This document shows, one piece after another, positions 57,100 to 64,000 of a stretch of 64,000 bases of DNA. The stretch is from Candidatus Kosakonia sp. 282A-S69. GTDB taxonomy: Bacteria; Pseudomonadota; Gammaproteobacteria; Enterobacterales; Enterobacteriaceae. Position 1 is the stretch's first letter, and each line of letters begins with the position of its first letter. The notes beneath the pieces are model-generated. The model was not told where the DNA came from and ran no database searches. It saw only the letters and a program-made list of their open reading frames with translations. Made by a program: the position numbers and the translations under genes. The stretch is taken from NCBI RefSeq assembly GCF_029433855.1, contig NZ_JAROAU010000003.1:1872584-1936583 (forward strand), written 5' to 3'.

Positions 57100-58215
57100 A
57101 TGGATAAAGTTGATCGTCGTCACTCCAGGGATGTGCCGCAATTAATGCTGTCGGTACTGTTTTTAGCCCTTATGATCATTACCTGCTTGTGGGTGGTGCA
57201 GCCGTTTATTCTCGGCTTCGCCTGGGCGGGGACCGTGGTGATCGCCACCTGGCCGCTGCTGCTGCGTCTGCAGCGGTTACTCTTTGGCCGCCGCTCGCTG
57301 GCGGTGCTGGCGATGATGCTGCTGCTGATCCTGCTGTTTATTATTCCGGTCGCCTTGCTGGTTAACAGTCTTGTCGACTCCAGCGGTACGGTGATCCATG
57401 CCGTCACCAGCGGCGTCTCCTCACCGCCAGATCTGGCCTGGCTGAACAGCATTCCGCTGGTCGGTGCCAGACTCTACGCTGGCTGGCACAGCCTGCTCGA
57501 TATGGGCGGTAGCGCGATTATGGCGAAGCTGCGCCCCTACGTCGGTACCACGACAACGTGGTTTGTCGGCCAGGCCGCGCATATTGGTCGCCTGATGCTG
57601 CACTGCGGTCTGATGCTGCTGTTCAGCGCCCTGCTTTACTGGCGCGGTGAGCAGGTGGCGCAGGGTATTCGCCACTTCGCCTTCAGGCTGGCGGCTGAGC
57701 GCGGCGATGCCGCGGTGCTGCTGGCAGGCCAGGCCGTTCGCGCCGTCGCGCTCGGCGTGGTTGTGACGGCGCTGGTACAGGCGGTGCTGGGCGGTATCGG
57801 GCTGGCCGTCTCCGGCGTGCCTTACGCCACCCTCTTTACCGTGCTGATGTTGATGACCTGTCTGATCCAGATTGGTCCTCTGCTGGTGCTGGTGCCGGCG
57901 ATTATCTGGCTCTACTGGAGCGGCGATTCGACGTGGGGAACGGTGCTGCTGGTGTGGAGTGCGATAGTGGCAACGCTGGATAACTTTATCCGCCCGGTAC
58001 TGATTCGCCTCGGTGCCGATCTTCCGCTGATCCTGATCCTCTCCGGCGTTATTGGCGGGCTGGTAGCCTTTGGCATGATCGGCCTCTTTATTGGCCCGGT
58101 GCTGCTGGCGGTCTCATGGCGTCTCTTCTCTGCCTGGGTTAACGAAGTCCCGGCACCGAAGACACCCGCAGACGACGCGCTGGCAAAAGTCGACGATTTA
58201 GATACCCCCGCCTGA
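57100..58215 (+). CDS. ydiK: YdiK, AI-2E/PerM-family membrane protein
   Basis: A 371-residue inner-membrane protein with about eight helices in the PerM/AI-2E exporter layout: two N-terminal helix pairs, a long loop (about 110-160), and a C-terminal helix block with RPVLIRLGADLPLILILSGVIGG. The transported molecule is unknown. It stands alone upstream of rprA, as in K-12. Confidence 0.94.
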   Translation: MDKVDRRHSRDVPQLMLSVLFLALMIITCLWVVQPFILGFAWAGTVVIATWPLLLRLQRLLFGRRSLAVLAMMLLLILLFIIPVALLVNSLVDSSGTVIHAVTSGVSSPPDLAWLNSIPLVGARLYAGWHSLLDMGGSAIMAKLRPYVGTTTTWFVGQAAHIGRLMLHCGLMLLFSALLYWRGEQVAQGIRHFAFRLAAERGDAAVLLAGQAVRAVALGVVVTALVQAVLGGIGLAVSGVPYATLFTVLMLMTCLIQIGPLLVLVPAIIWLYWSGDSTWGTVLLVWSAIVATLDNFIRPVLIRLGADLPLILILSGVIGGLVAFGMIGLFIGPVLLAVSWRLFSAWVNEVPAPKTPADDALAKVDDLDTPA

Positions 58216-58220
58216 TCCCC

Positions 58221-58244
58221 TTAAGGCGGGGTAGCCCGCCTTAA
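58221..58244 (+). repeat. Perfect hairpin after ydiK
   Basis: TTAAGGCGGG and its exact complement flank GTAG, 5 bases after the ydiK stop. No T run follows, so it may be a weak terminator or a stabilising 3' structure. Confidence 0.65.
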
Positions 58245-58352
58245 CAATCATTAAGCATTACTTATCATTTTAACACCGCTGTAGCACTCGCTCTGTAGAA
58301 AATCCGGTATATCGCCTCTTTTTCAGCATATATTCTTTACGTGCGTTTAACT

Positions 58353-58399
58353 AATGAGACGAATCTGATCGACGCAAAAATTCCGTATGCCTACTATAA
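58353..58399 (+). promoter_or_regulatory. rprA promoter with RcsB-type box
   Basis: AATGAGACGAATCTGAT at 58353-58369 resembles the RcsB box found at this position in E. coli rprA, and TATAAG at 58394-58399 is the -10 just before the RNA start. It implies activation by Rcs envelope stress. Confidence 0.65.
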
Positions 58400-58403
58400 G
58401 AGC

Positions 58404-58509
58404 ACGGTTATAAATCAACACCTTGATTTATAAGCATGGAAATCCCCTGAGTGAAACAACGAATTGCTGTGTGTAGTCTTTGCCCATCTCCCACGGTGGG
58501 CTTTTTTTT
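58404..58509 (+). ncRNA. rprA: RprA small regulatory RNA
   Basis: A 106-base RNA gene nearly identical to E. coli RprA. The 5' hairpin region (TTATAAATCAA ... TTGATTTATAA) is intact, the central pairing region ATGGAAATCCCCTGAG that activates rpoS translation is unchanged, and the 3' end is a terminator stem GCCCATC/GGTGGGC with eight T residues. With Hfq it activates rpoS and represses csgD. It is in the same place after ydiK as in K-12. Confidence 0.96.
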
Positions 58510-58533
58510 ATCCTTTTTTTATCGATAATTCTG

Positions 58534-58568
58534 ATAAAAAAGAAACCCGCTTTGCGTAGCGGGTTTCG
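58534..58568 (-). terminator. Terminator of the GH3/GPH operon
   Basis: On the minus strand AAACCCGCTA pairs with TAGCGGGTTT-like bases (arms at 58543-58551 and 58558-58566), then a T run. It lies right after the hydrolase stop. Confidence 0.9.
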
Positions 58569-58575
58569 TCTGAAA

Positions 58576-60948
58576 TTAGCGACTTACTTCACAATTGCTC
58601 ATCATTCGCCATCGCTGCGGCAGCACTTTTGTCTGCCCGGTTACCGTTACGGTTGCGCGCCCGCGAATATCCGCTGAAGAGGCGCCAACCTGCAATTCAA
58701 ACTCTCCTGGCTCGACAATGCGCTGTCCGTCCCGGCGGGTAAAGTTAAGCATATCGACCGGCAGCGTAAAGGTGAGTGTCGCCGTCTCGCCGGGGCTTAA
58801 CGCCACGCGTTGAAACGCTTTTAACTCCTGCACCGGTCGCACCATTGAGGCGACCTTATCGCGCACATAGAGCTGCACCACATCGCTGCCGCTGCGTTCT
58901 CCGGTGTTGCTTACCGTCACGCGCAGCGTAATCTCGCCATCAATGGGGACCTGCGTCGTTGCCAGCTTCGGCTCGCCGTAGGCAAACTGCGTCCAGCTCT
59001 GCCCATAGCCGAAGGGGTAACGTGAGCCAAAGTGAAAGGCGAAAGGCGTCCCGCCGCTCTTCAGTTTGTGGTTGTAGTAATAGGGCATCGCGCCGGCGCT
59101 TTTCGGCACACTCACCACCAGCCGGCCCTGCGGCTCCGCGCGCCCGGTGAGCACATCGGCAATCGCCCAGCCCCCCTCCTGGCCCGGAGCCCATGCCATC
59201 AGCAGTGCGGCGATGCGCGTTTCCAGCCCCTGCAGGTTATACGGGCGTCCACCGGTCATCACCACCACCACCGGCTTGCCGGTTTCAACCAGCGCCTCCA
59301 GCAGCTGCTGCTGAACGCCCGGCAACGTCAGGCTGTCGGTATCGGACCCCTCACCAACTGTGCCACTCTGAAATAGCCCGGCGAGATCGCCGACACAGGC
59401 AATCACCACCTCACTCTCTTGCGCTACGCGCACCGCATCAGGGATCAGGCTCATATCCTTTGACACCGGCGACGCCTGCATCGGTTTTCCTGAGGCGTCG
59501 CCCGGAAAGACCGGCGCACCCGCCATTCGTTTTTCAATGATATGGCACCCTTTGGCGTAACGAACCTGCGCCTCACCGAGAGTCTGGCGCAGCGCGGCAA
59601 GAGGTGTGGTGACCTGCGAAGTCTCCTCCAGCATATCGCTGATAATCAGGTGCACGGGGAAGCTGTAACCGCTCAATAAAGCCAGCGGATCATCAGCGGT
59701 CGGGCCCACGACCGCCACCTTCGGCGAGCCGCTCAGGGGAAGCAGCCCGTTATTTTCCAGCAGCGTCAGCGAACGGGTCGCCACGTCGCGCGCCACCTGC
59801 CGCGTCGCCTCCGATTGCAGAACAATCTTCTGCTCGTCGCTGTAGGGGTGTTCAAACAGGCCAAGGCGGAACTTCACCGCCAGCACCCGCGCGACAATCT
59901 CATCCACTTTTTCCATCGAGATCAGACCGCGTTCAACCGCCTGCGCCAGATGGCGCGCGCAGTCATCTTTTGGCAACTCGATATCCAGCCCGGCGGTAAA
60001 GGCCAGCGCCGCCGACTCGGCGGCATCGTGGGTGACGCCGTGATGCTGGTGAAGCAGGCTGACGCCGCCATAATCAGCAACAATAATCCCTTCGAAGCCC
60101 CACTGCTCACGCAGCACGGTGGTCAGCAGGAAAGCGTCGCTGTGGCCCGGCTGATTATCGATATCGTGATAGGCCGGCATGACCGATCCGGCATTCGCGC
60201 ACTTGACCGCCATCTCAAAGGGCAGCAGGAAGGTGTCATTAAGCTCGCAAAAGCCGAGATGCACCGGCGCGTGGTTGCGCGCGCCTTCGCTAAACGAGTG
60301 GCCAACATAGTGCTTGAGCGTCGCCAGCATATCGCCCTTCTCGCCCTGCAACCCCTCGACGTAGGCGCAGGCCATGACGCCGACCAGCCACGGATCCTCG
60401 CCGAAGGTCTCCTCCGTGCGCCCCCAACGCACATCGCGGGAGACATCCAGCACCGGCGCGAGGCCCTGTTTACAGCCGGTCGAGCGCGCTTCATCTCCTA
60501 TGTGCTGTGCGGCGCGTTTAATCAGCGCCGGGTCCCACGTCGAACCGTAGTTGAGGGAGGAGGGAAACAGCGTGGCGTCCTTACACAGCAGCCCTACCAG
60601 GCACTCCTCATGGAACAGCGCCGGGATGCCGAGGCGCGTCTCCTCCATCAGCGTTTTTTGCAGCCGGTTGGCGGCGCGCACGCCCTGTTTCGCTTCAACA
60701 ATATGCGTGCCCAGCGGGCGGGTGATCTGCCCGACGCCAAGCTTCAGCCGCTCTGCCAGCGCGTCCTGCGCGCTGACACCGGCAAATTCATCGCTTAAAT
60801 CGGTTCGCTCGCGGTGGTCGCCCTCCTCTGAGAGCACCAGCCACAGGCCGTGCATCTGGGCAAACTTCTCCTCTGGCGTCATGCGGGCGAGAAGATCGGC
60901 CACGCGCTCGGCGACGGGGCGGTTGGCGTCTTTGTAAATTGCGGTCAT
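58576..60948 (-). CDS. Glycoside hydrolase family 3 beta-glucosidase/xylosidase
   Basis: A 790-residue enzyme with the three GH3 domains: an N-terminal TIM barrel (about 1-330), an alpha/beta sandwich (about 390-610) and a C-terminal fibronectin-III-like domain (about 660-765). The nucleophile Asp lies in EGIIVADYGGV and substrate contacts in LKHYVGHSFSEGARN. There is no signal peptide, so it acts in the cytoplasm, unlike periplasmic BglX. It overlaps the upstream sugar transporter by 4 bases, implying import followed by hydrolysis of a beta-glycoside. Whether the bond is glucosidic or xylosidic is not deducible. Confidence 0.9.
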   Translation of the reverse strand: MTAIYKDANRPVAERVADLLARMTPEEKFAQMHGLWLVLSEEGDHRERTDLSDEFAGVSAQDALAERLKLGVGQITRPLGTHIVEAKQGVRAANRLQKTLMEETRLGIPALFHEECLVGLLCKDATLFPSSLNYGSTWDPALIKRAAQHIGDEARSTGCKQGLAPVLDVSRDVRWGRTEETFGEDPWLVGVMACAYVEGLQGEKGDMLATLKHYVGHSFSEGARNHAPVHLGFCELNDTFLLPFEMAVKCANAGSVMPAYHDIDNQPGHSDAFLLTTVLREQWGFEGIIVADYGGVSLLHQHHGVTHDAAESAALAFTAGLDIELPKDDCARHLAQAVERGLISMEKVDEIVARVLAVKFRLGLFEHPYSDEQKIVLQSEATRQVARDVATRSLTLLENNGLLPLSGSPKVAVVGPTADDPLALLSGYSFPVHLIISDMLEETSQVTTPLAALRQTLGEAQVRYAKGCHIIEKRMAGAPVFPGDASGKPMQASPVSKDMSLIPDAVRVAQESEVVIACVGDLAGLFQSGTVGEGSDTDSLTLPGVQQQLLEALVETGKPVVVVMTGGRPYNLQGLETRIAALLMAWAPGQEGGWAIADVLTGRAEPQGRLVVSVPKSAGAMPYYYNHKLKSGGTPFAFHFGSRYPFGYGQSWTQFAYGEPKLATTQVPIDGEITLRVTVSNTGERSGSDVVQLYVRDKVASMVRPVQELKAFQRVALSPGETATLTFTLPVDMLNFTRRDGQRIVEPGEFELQVGASSADIRGRATVTVTGQTKVLPQRWRMMSNCEVSR

Positions 60949-62354
60949 CGGGTCACTCCTGTGTTGCTGAGATCCGGGGTGGTTTGCGCATCGGCGACCT
61001 CACTGCTGCCGCCGCGTTTGCGCAGAAGCTCTTGTGCGATGCTGTCGGCGGTGCTGCTGTTGAGTTTGTAACGGGTCAGCAGCAGCACCATGCAGATAAA
61101 TAACAGGCAGGGGATCAGGGTAAACAGCGCATTGATGGTGGTAAGCACGGTCGCGCTCTGCTGGGCCTGGTTCGGAATATAGTCAACCGCGCCAAGCACC
61201 CAGCCAACCACGGCGCCACCGAGGGCGAGACCAAATTTAATGGCGAAGAGCGCGGTGGAGAAAACCAGCCCGTCGAGGCGGCGTCCGCTGCGGTGCTCTT
61301 CATAATCCACCACGTCGGAAAACATCGTCCATTGCAGCGGCGTGGTCAGGTTCTGAATAAAGCTGAAGACAATATTGAGGGTGAAAATAAGCCACACCTG
61401 AGAGGGCGGAATGATAAAGATCAGCGCGGCAAAAATAACGAAAGTAATAATCGTCCACTGGTAAGCGCGCACGCGATCGAATTTTCCGAGCAGGCGCGCC
61501 GATAATAGTGCGCCGGTGAGTGAAGCAATCATCCCGGAGACAATAAAGGTAAAGACCATTTCCGGACGCAGTAACACATATTTGACGTAATACATGGTAG
61601 CTGAACCGCGGGTGACGACAGCGGTCAACAGCAAAATATTAAACAGAAAAACAATGCGCCACTGGCTATTTGCCGCCAGCAGTTTGAGATCGCTCACCAG
61701 CGAGCCGGAGGTGTCATTTCGCGGCGTAAAGCGTTCGCGGGTCATAAAGAAACAGCTAAAGAAGAGCACAATCCCCAATACACCCATCATGCTCATGGCG
61801 TAAAAGTAGCCTTTCTGCATGTTGCCGTCGCCGAGGTGCGCCACCAGCGGCAGGGCAATTACGGTCACAATCAGTCCACCGATAAACGACAGACCGAAGC
61901 GCCAGGATTGCAGCGAATGACGCTCGTGCGGATCCATGGTCAGCGCACCGGGCATGGCGCAGTAAGGGACGTTAATCGCGGAGTAGATAAAACTGAGAAT
62001 GGCGTAAGTGACGCAGGCATAGATGATTTTCGCCGTGGCGCCTGCGTCAGGCACATAGAAGGTGATGACGCAGCTGACGCCGAAGGGAATGGCAAACCAG
62101 AGCAGCCAGGGGCGAAAACGGCCGTGCCGGGTTTGCGTGCGATCCACCAGCGCGCCGATGCAGGGATCGATAAACGCATCAATAACGCGAACGACTAAAA
62201 ACATGGTACCCATAATGGCGGCGGGTAAACCAAAAACATCGGTATAAAAATAGGCGAGAAATAGCGTCGCCGTTTGCCACACCAGGGCGCTTGCCATATC
62301 GCCGAGGCCGTAGCCTATTTTGTCTTTCGTACGCAGGACAGAGGAAATTGTCAT
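60945..62354 (-). CDS. GPH-family glycoside:cation symporter
   Basis: A 469-residue twelve-helix transporter of the glycoside-pentoside-hexuronide family (YicJ, UidB and XynB-type). It begins KIGYGLGDMASALVWQTATLFLAYFYTDVFGLP (features within residues 12-44), has the loop motif DPCIGALVDRTQTRHGRFRPWLLW, and YCAMPGALTMDPHERHSLQSWR. It imports beta-glycosides with Na+ or H+. First gene of the two-gene operon; no regulator gene is adjacent. Confidence 0.93.
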   Translation of the reverse strand: MTISSVLRTKDKIGYGLGDMASALVWQTATLFLAYFYTDVFGLPAAIMGTMFLVVRVIDAFIDPCIGALVDRTQTRHGRFRPWLLWFAIPFGVSCVITFYVPDAGATAKIIYACVTYAILSFIYSAINVPYCAMPGALTMDPHERHSLQSWRFGLSFIGGLIVTVIALPLVAHLGDGNMQKGYFYAMSMMGVLGIVLFFSCFFMTRERFTPRNDTSGSLVSDLKLLAANSQWRIVFLFNILLLTAVVTRGSATMYYVKYVLLRPEMVFTFIVSGMIASLTGALLSARLLGKFDRVRAYQWTIITFVIFAALIFIIPPSQVWLIFTLNIVFSFIQNLTTPLQWTMFSDVVDYEEHRSGRRLDGLVFSTALFAIKFGLALGGAVVGWVLGAVDYIPNQAQQSATVLTTINALFTLIPCLLFICMVLLLTRYKLNSSTADSIAQELLRKRGGSSEVADAQTTPDLSNTGVTR

Positions 62355-62710
62355 TTTTATTAGCCTTGTGAGGTGAAAAATTATTTCATCCTGATGCGTT
62401 ATTTCTTATCGCACCGCTCACTACAGGCTCAAGTATTAGAAGAAGGCAGCATTGGAACAATTGCAATAATTGCCAGGCTTTTTACGTTTTTTAGTTATTG
62501 TGATCGGCCACATATTCGCGGCTGAAATAAAAAAATCCCCGACATTGTGTCGGCAGTGACATGATTCCACCAAAAAACAAGATAAATAATATCAATAACA
62601 TACAGACAATACTGACACTATGAACAGTATTTTTTTAGTGCATTTTTTCTCATTTAAGGCTAATTTTGTCTTTCCAGTCCCCCACCCAGCACCCCAGGAT
62701 ATGATGAGAA
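62355..62710. other. Junction region before the integrase
   Basis: 356 bases, AT-rich, between the divergent sugar operon and the integrase. It contains CGACATTGTGTCG near 62541-62553 (small hairpin) and a T-tailed hairpin at 62608-62637. No tRNA or protein gene is visible. It is a plausible place for an attachment site. Confidence 0.45.
62608..62637. repeat. Hairpin with T run upstream of the integrase
   Basis: AATACTG pairs with CAGTATT over a 10-base loop, followed by TTTTT. It can be read as a weak terminator or as an inverted repeat of an attachment site. Confidence 0.5.
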
Positions 62711-63802
62711 ATGGCTTTTTACACTGTTGAAAAAAGAACCAAAGCAGATGGCACTATCCGCTATCGCTGCACAGTCGGGGTCAAGAGCGAAGGGAAATAT
62801 ATATTTCGAGAAAGTAAAACATTTGGAAAGTTATCACTCGCGAAAGCTTGGGGGATTAACAGGGTTGCATTCATCGAAGCGAATGGACTTCCTGCTGATC
62901 AAGATTCAGAAAAGACCACGCTAGGAGAACTGATCCAACTGTATATAAGTCATCCAAATATAAAGTACGGACGTTCAAAGGCTGATGTTTTGAGGCTTTT
63001 GGCAAAATCATCCATAGCCGCCATGCCGCTATCTGATTTATCAACTTCTGCGCTCATTGAGCACTGCGAGCATAGACGCGCAGGGGGCGCAGGAGCCGCA
63101 ACAGTTGCTCAGGATTTAGCATATATAGGCTCCGTTTTGAAAACTGCTAAGCCCATTTTTGGTATCGATGCAGATCTGCAAGCATATAGCCTGGCAAGGC
63201 AAAACCTTACACAGATGAATGTTATCGGCCCGACACAGAAGAGGAGTCGACGCCCCACACGCTCCGAATCTGATCAGATTCTTGCTGGCTTGAAGCAAAG
63301 AGAAAAGACTTCATACAAGAACACTCCTTTCTCTGATATTTTTTTATTTTCGATACTTACTTGCATGCGTATTGGGGAGGTTTGCAATATCTTGTGGGAT
63401 GATGTGGATATTGAGCAAAAAGCTGTTCTTGTGAGGGATAGGAAAGATCCTAGAAAAAAAGTCGGCAACCATATGCTGGTACCACTACTTGGAGACTCTT
63501 GGGACATACTGCAGAGGCAGCCAAGAACTTCAGATAGAGTTTTCCCTTTCAACAGTCGAAGTGTCACACAAACTTACCGCCAGGTAAGGGATGCTTTAGG
63601 CATTGAAGATTTGCGCTATCATGACCTACGAAGGGAAGGTGCCAGCAGACTATTCGAAGCTGGTTTCACTATCGAAGAAGTTGCGCAAGTCACCGGACAT
63701 AAATCTCTGAACATACTCTGGCAGGTTTATACTGAGCTTTTCCCCAAGTCTCTACACGACAGGCTAAACCAACTTATGAAAGAAAGACATGCCTCTGATT
63801 AA
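62711..63802 (+). CDS. Phage-type tyrosine integrase
   Basis: A 363-residue site-specific recombinase. Residues 1-60 resemble an arm-binding domain, 70-165 a core-binding SAM-like domain, and 180-360 the catalytic domain. The catalytic set is complete: Arg220 (CMRIGEV), His304 and Arg307 (HDLRREG), His330 (TGHKSLN) and Tyr340 (WQVYTE), with a Lys near 246. Base and codon use is much richer in A and T than the flanking genes, showing recent transfer. It probably belongs to a prophage or island that extends to the right. AGGATATGATGAGAA precedes the ATG. Confidence 0.92.
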   Translation: MAFYTVEKRTKADGTIRYRCTVGVKSEGKYIFRESKTFGKLSLAKAWGINRVAFIEANGLPADQDSEKTTLGELIQLYISHPNIKYGRSKADVLRLLAKSSIAAMPLSDLSTSALIEHCEHRRAGGAGAATVAQDLAYIGSVLKTAKPIFGIDADLQAYSLARQNLTQMNVIGPTQKRSRRPTRSESDQILAGLKQREKTSYKNTPFSDIFLFSILTCMRIGEVCNILWDDVDIEQKAVLVRDRKDPRKKVGNHMLVPLLGDSWDILQRQPRTSDRVFPFNSRSVTQTYRQVRDALGIEDLRYHDLRREGASRLFEAGFTIEEVAQVTGHKSLNILWQVYTELFPKSLHDRLNQLMKERHASD

Positions 63803-64000
63803 TGTATTTGCTGCCCCAGAAAATGGCTTATTTAAGAGGCGATTTCACCTCCAATGGTGCAATATGTAACTTAAATTGCGATAATCTGCGACGAACCGGC
63901 CACTTTTCTTTGCCCTTAGTCTAGCCTCAACTGACTAATATCCATACTGAATTTTACCGACACTAGGTCGCTTGTAATTGCAGTGCATATTTGATGACAG
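63803..64000. other. Right edge of the window after the integrase
   Basis: 198 bases without a recognisable gene. Its base composition is lower in GC than the chromosome core, so it may belong to the integrated element, but no repeat or tRNA fragment could be identified here. Confidence 0.4.

Noticed and set aside
58440-58677. Open frame over the 3' end of rprA and its terminators
   Set aside because: The region is explained by the RprA RNA and two terminators; the frame lacks a ribosome-binding site and crosses into the GH3 gene on the other strand.
59815-60798. 327-codon plus-strand frame opposite the GH3 gene
   Set aside because: Antisense shadow of a well-supported three-domain hydrolase.

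Overview
The window is chromosomal DNA of an enteric bacterium of the Enterobacteriaceae. Most genes encode proteins that I can align from memory with Escherichia coli K-12, and the gene order follows the K-12 rsx-nth-dtpA-gstA-tyrS-pdxH-slyB-slyA-nemRA-rnt-grxD-purR-cfa-ribE-mdtK-valVW-pykF-lpp-suf-menI-ydiJ-ydiK-rprA segment. Sequence differences and accessory genes rule out E. coli itself. An Enterobacter/Kosakonia-like relative is the best guess, made by inference only.

Layout. Bases 1-3589 hold the 3' end of rsxC, then rsxD, rsxG, rsxE and nth. Bases 3594-7034 hold a CopD-like membrane gene, dtpA and gstA. Bases 7054-11556 hold tyrS, pdxH, mliC and anmK on the minus strand, then slyB. 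Bases 11560-17066 hold slyA diverging from the ydhIJK efflux operon, then sodC, ydhF and ydhL. Bases 17175-20203 hold nemR, nemA, gloA and rnt. An omptin outer-membrane protease gene follows, then grxD, mepH, the ydhP transporter, the tiny ynhF, purR, punR/punC, cfa, ribE, mdtK and two tRNA-Val(GAC) genes. Bases 32190-40008 are a two-gene surface-adhesin operon on the minus strand: a TibC-type autotransporter heptosyltransferase followed by a 2176-residue autotransporter built of AIDA-type repeats. Core genes resume with pykF, lpp, ldtE and the complete sufABCDSE operon. Bases 50051-53229 are accessory: an alpha/beta hydrolase, a degenerate EAL-like protein, a small secreted protein and lpxP. 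Then come ydiJ-menI, ydiK and the sRNA RprA. The right end has a glycoside hydrolase 3/GPH transporter operon and a low-GC tyrosine integrase, probably the edge of an integrated element that continues outside the window.

Regulation can be read at several places: a PhoP box with correctly spaced -10 before slyB, a SlyA-like palindrome before slyA, two PurR operators at purR, two cfa promoters (the distal one giving a leader of about 210 nt), a Cra-type palindrome before pykF, a Fur box before sufA, and an RcsB-type box before rprA.

The most notable locus is the glycosylated-adhesin operon. Its passenger has a higher-order repeat: five beta-helix coils of 19, 17, 19, 17 and 19 residues form a 91-residue (273 bp) unit that recurs about ten times. 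Three genes expected from K-12 order are missing from their usual places: pdxY after tyrS, lhr after rnt (the omptin gene is there instead) and sodB after mepH.
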